NCBI GenBank assembly: GCA_026400415.1
Contig: JAPLPA010000362.1
Span: 1-7,799 of the forward strand
DNA length: 7,799 bases
From: Afipia sp.
Lineage (GTDB): Bacteria; Pseudomonadota; Alphaproteobacteria; Rhizobiales; Xanthobacteraceae
Direction of reading: 5' to 3'
The stretch's first letter is position 1, and the number at the start of each line of letters is the position of its first letter. The position numbers were made by a program, and so were the translations under genes. The notes below the pieces were generated by a model. That model did no database searches, had not been told where the DNA came from, and was given only the letters and a program-made list of their open reading frames with translations. Below, piece by piece: positions 1 through 5,770 of this stretch.

Positions 1-62
1 TCTAACCGCTCGGGAAATAAAATGCTCTGACCGCGGTCATCGCCAACGACAAAGCGCGCCAT
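1..62 (-). CDS. IS1182-type transposase, N-terminal fragment (runs off left edge)
   Basis: Reading the minus strand from an ATG at 62-60 gives 20 codons with no stop, beginning MARFVVGDD and continuing RGQSILFPERL. This matches from memory the conserved start of IS1182-family (DDE, 'transposase and inactivated derivatives') transposases, which open with a basic residue, FVVGDDR-Q-LFPERL and then DDY. The start is fixed by a GGAGG ribosome binding site 5 bases upstream. Only the first few percent of a protein usually around 450 residues is inside the window, so whether the element is intact cannot be judged. It points away from the phosphodiesterase gene cluster. The identification rests on a short stretch, but the motif is distinctive. 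Confidence 0.78.
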   Translation of the reverse strand, partial: MARFVVGDDRGQSILFPERL

Positions 63-67
63 CGAAT

Positions 68-72
68 CCTCC
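68..72 (-). promoter_or_regulatory. Ribosome binding site of the transposase
   Basis: The minus strand reads GGAGG 5 bases ahead of the ATG at 62. It is a full match to the anti-Shine-Dalgarno core and decides the transposase start. Confidence 0.7.
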
Positions 73-89
73 AGCCAAATCGCGGAGGA

Positions 90-95
90 ATTATA
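90..95 (-). promoter_or_regulatory. TATAAT, possible -10 box for the transposase
   Basis: The minus strand has an exact TATAAT about 27 bases ahead of the transposase ATG. I find no convincing -35 hexamer at 16-18 bases: the sequence there is TGTGTG-like, inside GGCTGTGTGAAAACG (plus 109-123 region), which in IS elements of this kind I would expect at or near the terminal inverted repeat. A partial promoter at the IS end would be normal, but this is a weak call. Confidence 0.3.
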
Positions 96-152
96 TCATC
101 GAGGGGCGTTTTCACACAGCCTGGGTCATTAGCTGACATCGCGACGCGCATG

Positions 153-189
153 AGTGATGTCCGATACATATTCAATAGCAGACATCACT
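153..189. repeat. Perfect 9-bp inverted repeat near the IS end
   Basis: AGTGATGTC (153-161) and GACATCACT (181-189) are perfect inverted repeats around a 19-base spacer. A third related copy, AGCTGACATC at 131-140, matches AGCAGACATC at 177-186 in 9 of 10 bases. The cluster lies 70-130 bases upstream of the transposase start, where the end of the insertion sequence is expected. It may be part of the transposase-binding end or lie in flanking DNA; the boundary cannot be fixed without the other end of the element. Confidence 0.45.
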
Positions 190-406
190 GCGCGATTTGC
201 CCCTAAGAAAAGTGAGCGCGATCGTGCAATTTTCGTGGGATCCGGCGCCTTGAAAAGTTTAATCTAAGCCACGCAGTGGAGATCGAACTTAGTCTCCAAA
301 AGGCGTCTCCGGAAAACGGGAGTTTTCTTGGAATTGGCTGGAGATTTTCGAGTGTTTTCGCTCTAGAAATTCTACACCTGCACAGCTGGAGACCGGACCC
401 ATCCCC

Positions 407-426
407 AAAACCCCGCCATTGGCGGG
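407..426 (-). terminator. Orphan intrinsic terminator-like stem-loop
   Basis: On the minus strand a 6-bp GC stem (CCCGCC, 426-421, with GGCGGG, 417-412) closes a 3-base loop AAT and is followed by GTTTT (411-407). That is the usual shape of a small rho-independent terminator, though the T run is short. The nearest gene upstream on that strand ends at 850, over 400 bases away, so if it works it either ends long read-through from the phosphodiesterase gene or is left from a gene no longer present. On the plus strand the stem is followed only by CCTTTC, which is weaker. Confidence 0.45.
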
Positions 427-512
427 CCTTTCAAGATCAAAACGGTAATATTCTCCAAAACGCACACTGGCTGGCTGGCGACGCAGTGGGATTCGGACCA
501 ATCTCCACGGAT

Positions 513-535
513 ATTCCCTGCTAACAGGGAATTTT
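513..535 (+). repeat. 8-bp hairpin followed by TTTT, made from AACAGGGA copies
   Basis: ATTCCCTG (513-520) and CAGGGAAT (525-532) pair perfectly around the loop CTAA, and the plus strand runs on into TTTT (532-535). It could act as a weak terminator, but the stem is half A/T and its right arm is part of the AACAGGGA repeat series, so a protein-binding palindrome is equally possible. Confidence 0.4.
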
Positions 536-681
536 ACAGGGAAAACGGCGAGCTTGGCGCTCCAAGCGGAGACGTCTAACCAGAAACCCCCTGCGCCCCA
601 GTGACTTCTCGAGCAATTCCTTGCGCAAACTAACAGGGATTAAAATTCGAAGAACAGGGAAATTTTTCCCCCGAACAGGGA
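523..681 (+). repeat. Cluster of five ACAGGGA direct repeats, three at exact 21-base spacing
   Basis: ACAGGGA occurs at 524-530, 536-542, 633-639, 654-660 and 675-681, all in the same direction, with an inverted copy at 514-520. The last three start exactly 21 bases apart (633, 654, 675), share AACAGGGA and have unrelated sequence between. The first two are 12 bases apart. Two-turn spacing would put the sites on one face of the helix, as in iterons or recombinase arm sites. No initiator or recombinase gene is in the window, so the role is unknown. Confidence 0.6.
552..567. repeat. 6-bp perfect hairpin
   Basis: GCTTGG (552-557) and CCAAGC (562-567) pair perfectly around CGCT. It has no T run on either side and no nearby gene, so it is recorded only as part of the hairpin-rich non-coding stretch. 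Confidence 0.4.
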
Positions 682-849
682 CTCTCTACCTCAGGAATAA
701 CTGCATCGGGTTTTCGATACACACGATAGCTGAGCGCAACAGAGCCACAATCTTTACGGCGCTAAACCGCCTCTTCAAAATCTCCAAGCGCCTTTCCAAG
801 CTAATTCTCTAAGAAAGATGCGTTGAATAAAGCCCGGTCAGGTCAGCGG

Positions 850-2733
850 CTACAATCTTCTGCGGTCAACCGAAGTGGTATTTCGACTTATTTCCTTTGA
901 TTCCGAGCGCGGCTCGGTCTCCAATCCCACCGAACGACCGGGGAATCCCGCCGCATCGAAATAACGCTGCGCTCCGACGCGTTGAAAGTTCAGCACTGTT
1001 CGCAACCCATTGGTGGCCGGCTGTGAGCTAATAGTTCCTTTGAACGCTTTCGGCGTCACACCATTCAGCGTCGCCTCGGTCATCACGCGCCCGAGCAAAG
1101 TCCCTTTCGGACTTGCTTTCAATCCCATGAGATATGCTGCAGTTACACCGACATCGGCATTACTGACAGGCAACTCATCAACGTAGCCGGATTTGAAATC
1201 AGGTCCGATGGCAGCCATGAAATTCTTGGTATCGCCGCGACCGAAGCTGCCGTGCATGCCTTGGCCCTGTCGCAGAATGGTATCGGCAACTTCGATCGAA
1301 CATGCCGTCGGTTCGTCGCATCCTTTTGCGTAGGAGCGGAAGTTGACGACAATTGACGGATGCGGCGTCACAGCCGAGCCCTTCAGTCCGATTGATGAAA
1401 TCGGTAACGTACCGGGAATGCGGCCGAGGTCGTCGTCGACGAAAAGCCCACTGGTGTAGTCTTGTTCGAGCAGCGCTTTGACCACGCGGATCGCAAGCTT
1501 TCGATCTTTATTCGGCAGGTAGATCAGATCCGAGCCACCATTGGTCGCTACGACAATTTCCGGATTTTCTGGGTTCTTACCAAGCACGCCGTTGCCAGCC
1601 TTCGGATGCTTGTTGTCCCCAATAGGCGCATTTTTGTCATTCGGATCGAACAGCGGCATGCCGAGCGCTTTTGCAAGATCGATGGCTAGGAAGCCCATCG
1701 GCAAGAAATCTTTTGGCGTGTCATCGTAGGCCATCTTTGCCGAAGGACTGGTGCCGCTCTCTTTCGAAATCGTCGAGAAGCCGTGATCAGCGGAAACGAT
1801 TATATTAGTGCTATCGGCGAGACCGAGTTCGTCGACTGCCTTACGAAGTTGTGCGAGATTGTCGTCTGCATTCTTGATTCCGGCCATCGAGGTCGGACCA
1901 TTTATTCCGGGCGCGATCGTGTTCAGGCTGTCGCCCTGATTGTGCTGCGCACCATCCGGATCGCGTGACCACACGACGAGGACGAAGGGTTGCTTTCGCT
2001 CTTTGAATATCGGCAACACAATCTTCGTAGCGACATCGGTAAAGTAGGCTTGCTGAGCCGTGTTGGCCGAAAGCGTGCCCGGGGTCTTGAAGTCGCCTGC
2101 CTTGCCATTGTCGCCACGCGATGGCGTCACGAGCGGCAGGCTTGCTTTCGCTAGGGCATCCTGCATTTCTTTCGAGAGCGGTACACCGTTTTTTCCGCCG
2201 GTTGAATCGTCGATGACGATCGAGTGCAAACCGGGCCGGTCAGCGCGATCTGTATGGTCGAAAATCAGCGTCGGGCCGACTTTGCCGATTGCAGCTGTGC
2301 TGTAGCCTTTATCGCGCGCAAGCTTGAGGATCGTTTCCTCGTTGATGTAGTCGCCGCCGAAATGCTCGTCGACGTCGCCGAGCACGGCATCGTTCTCGAT
2401 GAAAGGGACAACCGTGTCGCCGGCGGCCTTGACCGAATAGCCGGTATATATCGTGTTGCTGAATGTTCCACTGTCGCCAAGGTAATGACCACTCGCCATC
2501 GCGGAGCCATTGGCCATTGTGAATGTTGGAAACAGTGAATGCGAATTCTTGAAGTTGATGCCTTTGTCTCGCACTGCGGCCATAGCTGGCGCGTTCTCTG
2601 GCGTGACAATCATTGCGCGCAGCCCATCCGGAATGAAAATGATTAGGTTCCGGGGTTGACTGTTCTGGGCGATAGCCGAGGGAGTTGTTGTTGCTAAAAG
2701 GCAAATCGAAGCGATGGCGATGGTGCGATGCAT
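850..2733 (-). CDS. Secreted type I phosphodiesterase / nucleotide pyrophosphatase (alkaline phosphatase superfamily)
   Basis: A 627-residue enzyme predicted to hydrolyse phosphodiester or pyrophosphate bonds in the periplasm or outside the cell, with two metal ions. All landmark residues of the Phosphodiest/NPP family are visible: metal ligand D36 in IPDGLR; the nucleophile motif FPTFTMANGSAMASG with probable nucleophile T72 and N75; D260 and H264 in DPDGAQH; D316-H317 in ADHGF; and H494 in MHGSFGR. Residues 1-22 form a classical signal peptide with an AIAQ-like cleavage site. I chose the ATG at 2733 for that reason; a TTG at 2769 has a better ribosome binding site but would put charged residues ahead of the signal. 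Cys472 and Cys478 could form a disulfide. The last 25 residues are charged and lack family motifs. It lies downstream of the importer operon, same strand, with its own gap of about 340 bases. The exact substrate is not readable. Confidence 0.88.
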   Translation of the reverse strand: MHRTIAIASICLLATTTPSAIAQNSQPRNLIIFIPDGLRAMIVTPENAPAMAAVRDKGINFKNSHSLFPTFTMANGSAMASGHYLGDSGTFSNTIYTGYSVKAAGDTVVPFIENDAVLGDVDEHFGGDYINEETILKLARDKGYSTAAIGKVGPTLIFDHTDRADRPGLHSIVIDDSTGGKNGVPLSKEMQDALAKASLPLVTPSRGDNGKAGDFKTPGTLSANTAQQAYFTDVATKIVLPIFKERKQPFVLVVWSRDPDGAQHNQGDSLNTIAPGINGPTSMAGIKNADDNLAQLRKAVDELGLADSTNIIVSADHGFSTISKESGTSPSAKMAYDDTPKDFLPMGFLAIDLAKALGMPLFDPNDKNAPIGDNKHPKAGNGVLGKNPENPEIVVATNGGSDLIYLPNKDRKLAIRVVKALLEQDYTSGLFVDDDLGRIPGTLPISSIGLKGSAVTPHPSIVVNFRSYAKGCDEPTACSIEVADTILRQGQGMHGSFGRGDTKNFMAAIGPDFKSGYVDELPVSNADVGVTAAYLMGLKASPKGTLLGRVMTEATLNGVTPKAFKGTISSQPATNGLRTVLNFQRVGAQRYFDAAGFPGRSVGLETEPRSESKEISRNTTSVDRRRL

Positions 2734-2774
2734 GAGAATCTCTCTGAAACCGTCCGTCAAGCTAGCCAAGCGAA

Positions 2775-2780
2775 CCCTCC
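2775..2780 (-). promoter_or_regulatory. GGAGGG ribosome binding site favouring an alternative TTG start at 2769
   Basis: The minus strand has GGAGGG 5 bases ahead of a TTG (2769-2767) in frame with the secreted phosphodiesterase, 12 codons before the chosen ATG. The ATG at 2733 has only AGAGAG-type purines 5-7 bases upstream. The better site argues for TTG; the signal peptide argues for ATG. Use of TTG would add MASLTDGFREIL to the N terminus, which signal peptidase would still remove. Confidence 0.4.
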
Positions 2781-2783
2781 GAC

Positions 2784-2818
2784 CTTGTAATTTTTGGATA
2801 CGACGGAATTGTTACAAG
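2784..2818. repeat. 7-bp inverted repeat in the phosphodiesterase promoter region
   Basis: CTTGTAA (2784-2790) and TTACAAG (2812-2818) are perfect inverted repeats, 28 bases centre to centre, just upstream of the phosphodiesterase gene. It could be a dimeric operator or a stem in the leader transcript. It overlaps the weak Pho-box-like site. Confidence 0.35.
2800..2817 (-). promoter_or_regulatory. Weak Pho-box-like sequence ahead of the secreted phosphodiesterase
   Basis: The minus strand reads TTGTAAC AATT CCGTCGT, a 7-4-7 arrangement that agrees with CTGTCAT N4 CTGTCAT at 9 of 14 repeat positions. Nine bases downstream lies TTACAA, a poor -10. It is clearly weaker than the site at 7705-7722 and is kept because the gene's expected function fits phosphate-starvation control. 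Confidence 0.25.
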
Positions 2819-3074
2819 TGGTAAGCAATGCAAAATTACAGCAAGCGAAGGCAAAAAGCCTGATCCCGCCCTAAGATGTTAGTAAGCCAAGGAAATTCGC
2901 CGTTCAAAGATTTTGATCGAAAACCGCGCAAGGTTAAATCATAAAAACCACGCGCGAACTTTTAAGATTGCAGAAGGGCTCTGTACTCCAGGACCGACCG
3001 GATTGAAGCGGTGGAAAATGGGCAATCGATGCACTTTGTTCGGGTTACCGAATAATAGAATGCCCCACGACTCA

Positions 3075-3914
3075 TCAAAGAAGCTTGCCGTCAGGCCCGA
3101 AAAATGGATGCGGGCCGTCGAAATCGCCTATGGGGACCGTGTGGGTCACAACGCGTCCGAAGACCGGCCCCGGCACCCATGCATGCAGATGAAACGCAGG
3201 CTGCTCGACTTTGAATGATGGCTCGCGCAATTGACCTAGATCGAGATCGACTGCGTGATTGGGCGCGGGACAGATTGTAGCGGTTACACCGGCAAACGAA
3301 GTCGCCGTCGCACGATGAACATGCCCGCATGCTACGAGTCGAACACGGGCGTGACGCCGAATGACGTCAGCCAACGCATCGGCATTAAGAAGATTTTGCC
3401 GATCCATATGCCAGATACCGGTCTGGAACGGCGGATGATGAAGAAACAGCAGCGCGGGAAGATCACTTGAAAATGCCAAGTTTGAATCAAGCCATTTCAA
3501 GGTTTTCGCGTCAAGCTCACCGTACGGTTTTCCGGGCACGCTCGAGTCAAGAAGGAAGATATCTAAAGCCCCTGCCCTGTGTGCCTGATTGAGGGCGCCA
3601 GTCGTTTCCGAATAGGCTTGCTTCGGAAATGCTGCGCGCATCAATTCGCGAGAATCGTGATTGCCGGGCACGCTGATGAACGGCAAATCGAGACCACCAA
3701 GTAGCCGCTTGAGATGCTCATACTCCTCGTTGTTTGGAGTATCCGCGAGATCACCCGAGATCACGACAAGATCAAGCCTCGGCGCGAACGCATTTAACGT
3801 TTTCACGCAGCGTTCAAGCGCACGCGCCGTATCCACTCGCCCATAGGCAAGCTCGCCAGGACGTTTGATGTGCAAATCCGAAATCTGCGCAATCAGGATT
3901 GGTTTCAATAACAT
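3075..3914 (-). CDS. GpdQ-like binuclear metallophosphodiesterase, cytosolic
   Basis: A 279-residue calcineurin-like phosphoesterase. The order and spacing of metal ligands follow the glycerophosphodiesterase GpdQ / class III cyclic-nucleotide phosphodiesterase group: D13 and H15 in ISDLH, D55 in SGDLAD, N85-H86 in PGNHD, H159-H160 in LFLHHPP, and H198 and H200 in CGHVH. GpdQ (about 270 residues) has the same set at nearly the same positions, including the YG-V-D stretch near residue 24. There is no signal peptide or membrane segment, so it acts in the cytosol. GpdQ releases the alcohol from glycerophosphodiesters, leaving glycerol phosphate; cAMP hydrolysis (CpdA-like) is the main alternative. 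It starts 11 bases after the ATPase stop, with no good ribosome binding site of its own, so it is probably translated by reinitiation as the last gene of the importer operon. That position argues for a catabolic job on the imported solute rather than cAMP signalling. Confidence 0.85.
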   Translation of the reverse strand: MLLKPILIAQISDLHIKRPGELAYGRVDTARALERCVKTLNAFAPRLDLVVISGDLADTPNNEEYEHLKRLLGGLDLPFISVPGNHDSRELMRAAFPKQAYSETTGALNQAHRAGALDIFLLDSSVPGKPYGELDAKTLKWLDSNLAFSSDLPALLFLHHPPFQTGIWHMDRQNLLNADALADVIRRHARVRLVACGHVHRATATSFAGVTATICPAPNHAVDLDLGQLREPSFKVEQPAFHLHAWVPGPVFGRVVTHTVPIGDFDGPHPFFGPDGKLL

Positions 3915-3925
3915 CGAGATAAGTT

Positions 3926-4984
3926 CTAAGCCCCCGGCAATCGTCTCACGGAATCGGGCACAACCGACAGCCCCACCCTTTCGCCGACCCGAACATGGAT
4001 GTCGTTCGGCGAATCAATATTAAGAAGCTTGTCGGACACGCCGCTTACGACAATGCGTTGCCTCCCGCCGACAAAACTTACGCTGTCGATGACACCGATT
4101 AATTTCGCACCGTCTGGATCAACAATACGGATCGTCTCGGGTCGTATCATCACAACCGCGGACGCAATACTTTCCTCCCCGCCGATCTCGATCCGCCCTC
4201 CTGACAAAACGAGATTACCCTTGTCGATCGCTGCCTCGACGATGTTCGCAGCACCAATAAATTCCGCGACAAAGCGACTGCGCGGCGCAAAGTAAATGTC
4301 ACGCGGGGTTCCGATCTGAGCAATCGCGCCCTTCTGCATGACAACAATCCGGTCGCCAAGCTCCATGGCCTCCGCCTGATCGTGTGTGACGTAGATTGTC
4401 GTGATGCCAAGTGCCCGCAGCAAGCGATTGAGCTCTCCACGCAACCTGTCGCGCAAGGCCGCGTCGAGCGCAGTTAGCGGTTCGTCGAGCAAGAGAATGC
4501 GGGGCCGGATCGCAACGGCGCGCGCAAGCGCCACACGCTGGCGTTGACCACCGGAAAGCTGCCCAATTTTTCGATCTTCGAGACCACCAATATTGGTCAG
4601 TGCTACTAGTTCCGCGACACGCGAAGCCCGTTCGGACTTACCGACACCACGGATCTTCAAACCATAACCGATATTGTCGGCAACACTCATATTTGGAAAC
4701 AGCGCGTATGATTGAAAGACCATCCCGACGTTTCTTTGCTCGATCGGCACCGATGTCATGTCCTTGCCTTCGAACAGCACACGACCACCCGCATCAGGCG
4801 CTTCGAGTCCCGCGATGATCCGTAACATCGTCGTTTTTCCACAGCCGGACGGCCCTAAAAGAACAAGCGTCTCACCACGCGCTATCTCCAGCGTCGCAGG
4901 ATGGAGTGCAAGCGTTCCATCCGCGAAAGTCTTGCCGCAGTTCTCGATCATAACTGAAGCGCCGTGATCTGACATCGTATTCAT
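3926..4984 (-). CDS. ABC importer ATPase (PotA/FbpC/PhnT-type, with C-terminal TOBE region)
   Basis: A 352-residue ATP-hydrolysing subunit that powers the importer from the cytosolic face. Seen directly: Walker A GPSGCGKTT at 44-52, Q-loop VFQSYALFP at 89-97, signature LSGGQ at 143-147, Walker B ILLLDEP at 163-169, D-loop LTALD, and switch H201 in YVTHD. Residues from about 240 to 352 form the extra C-terminal regulatory (TOBE) region, typical of ATPases for iron, polyamine, sugar-phosphate and 2-aminoethylphosphonate importers. The family does not fix the substrate. Its ATG overlaps the stop of the second permease by 4 bases (ATGA), which indicates translational coupling. A second ATG three codons in (4975) is also possible. 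All catalytic residues are intact. Confidence 0.93.
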   Translation of the reverse strand: MNTMSDHGASVMIENCGKTFADGTLALHPATLEIARGETLVLLGPSGCGKTTMLRIIAGLEAPDAGGRVLFEGKDMTSVPIEQRNVGMVFQSYALFPNMSVADNIGYGLKIRGVGKSERASRVAELVALTNIGGLEDRKIGQLSGGQRQRVALARAVAIRPRILLLDEPLTALDAALRDRLRGELNRLLRALGITTIYVTHDQAEAMELGDRIVVMQKGAIAQIGTPRDIYFAPRSRFVAEFIGAANIVEAAIDKGNLVLSGGRIEIGGEESIASAVVMIRPETIRIVDPDGAKLIGVIDSVSFVGGRQRIVVSGVSDKLLNIDSPNDIHVRVGERVGLSVVPDSVRRLPGA

Positions 4985-5766
4985 TTGCTTTCACTTTGAT
5001 CAGCAAACATTTGCATGGCAATTAGCAGCGGAATAATCATCACAAAGAAAATGAGCGTGTAGGCGGAGGCCACTTCGAGCCGCATCGACGCGTAACTATC
5101 GGCGAGGCCGACCGGGAGTGTCTTGGTTTCGGGCGTATGCAGCATCCATGTCAGGTTGAATTCGCCCAGCGACAGCGTCACCACCATCAGTGAGCCGGCA
5201 AGAATGCCAGGTATCGCGTTCGGAACGATGACGTCGAGAAAGCGCTGCCAAGGCGCCGCTCCAAGCGATGCTGCGCCTTCGTCTAGCGTCTTGACATCGA
5301 TCGTACCGAACACCGCCATCACAGATCGCACCATAAAAGGTAGCGTGAAGACGACGTGGCCTGCGAGTATAAATAGCCACGAGCGGCGAAAGCTACCAAA
5401 GCCGCCATAGGTGAGCAGGAGTGCGAGCGCAATTGCCAGGCCAGGGATCGCAAGCGGCAACGTGATAATTTCCTCGACGATGCGGGATACCCTGTCATTA
5501 CGAACGTGCAGCGCGTAAGCCGCAGGAACGCCGACCAAAAGTGTCACTGCAAGCGTGGCAAGCGCAATGATGAAAGACAGGAGAATCGTATTGGAATAGA
5601 GCTCCCACACTTGAAAGACCCACTGCAACGTCACCCCGGATTGTAGTCCGCGAAAATAATTGACGGTCACGCCAGCGGTGATCGACAAGATTGCAGGAAC
5701 GACCAGAAACGCGGCGACCGATAGTGTGAAGAGAAGCTGCGCGGTGAAAATCATTCGGTCGCGCAT
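4981..5766 (-). CDS. ABC importer permease 2
   Basis: A 261-residue inner-membrane protein of the BPD_transp_1 (MetI-like) fold. Hydrophobic stretches at about 10-32, 58-85, 98-120, 128-150, 182-202 and 235-253 give six membrane segments. The cytosolic coupling (EAA) loop is seen as LDEGAASLGAAPWQRFLDVI at 161-180 followed by VP, with the conserved Gly of the motif present; it would dock on the ATPase. It lies 4 bases after permease 1 and overlaps the ATPase gene by 4 bases, so the two permeases and the ATPase almost certainly form one complex. The start is supported by AGGAT (5777-5773) 6 bases upstream. Substrate cannot be inferred from this subunit. Confidence 0.92.
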   Translation of the reverse strand: MRDRMIFTAQLLFTLSVAAFLVVPAILSITAGVTVNYFRGLQSGVTLQWVFQVWELYSNTILLSFIIALATLAVTLLVGVPAAYALHVRNDRVSRIVEEIITLPLAIPGLAIALALLLTYGGFGSFRRSWLFILAGHVVFTLPFMVRSVMAVFGTIDVKTLDEGAASLGAAPWQRFLDVIVPNAIPGILAGSLMVVTLSLGEFNLTWMLHTPETKTLPVGLADSYASMRLEVASAYTLIFFVMIIPLLIAMQMFADQSESK

Positions 5767-5770
5767 GATG

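Larger units (their letters stand above)
200..849. other. Long stretch without a supported gene
   Basis: No reading frame here has convincing coding character. The frames that are open are short, lack good ribosome binding sites and carry no recognisable motif. The stretch does hold a terminator-like stem-loop (407-426), two small hairpins (513-532, 552-567) and five AACAGGGA or TACAGGGA copies (523-681). A short partial duplication also occurs: ACGCAGTGG followed 13-15 bases later by TCTCCA appears at 271-298 and again at 481-507. Together this suggests a mobile-element relic or decayed DNA between the insertion sequence and the conserved gene cluster, not a gene. Confidence 0.55.
2734..3074 (-). 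other. Intergenic region upstream of the secreted phosphodiesterase
   Basis: About 340 bases separate the GpdQ-like gene stop from the chosen phosphodiesterase start. No open frame here looks coding and I see no strong terminator for the upstream operon. The part nearest the phosphodiesterase gene carries a 7-bp inverted repeat and a weak Pho-box-like sequence, so it probably holds an independent promoter. Confidence 0.5.

Noticed and set aside
277..298. Hairpin TGGAGA/TCTCCA containing TTCGATC on the minus strand, considered as a T-arm
   Set aside because: The loop would be 10 bases rather than 7 and no other tRNA arm is present.
476..507. Possible tRNA 3' end on the minus strand (TCCGAATCCCAC resembling a T-arm, followed shortly by CCA)
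   Set aside because: The T-stem does not pair (ATTGG against CCCAC), the acceptor length before CCA is off by one, and no anticodon or D-arm lies upstream. At best a tRNA-like fragment.
276..524. Open frames on both strands in the left non-coding region (276-524 plus, 289-501 minus, 621-812 plus)
   Set aside because: Short, without good ribosome binding sites or recognisable motifs. The 621 frame begins at a TTG and runs through the AACAGGGA repeats; amino-acid composition looks like translated repeat DNA.
2835..2841. CTGTAAT on the minus strand as part of a stronger Pho box
   Set aside because: The partner repeat at the required 11-base phase (CATTGCT) matches at only 3 of 7 positions.
2913..3218. 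Plus-strand open frame across the intergenic region and the end of the GpdQ-like gene
   Set aside because: More than a third is antisense to a clear gene and it has no domain features; a shadow frame.
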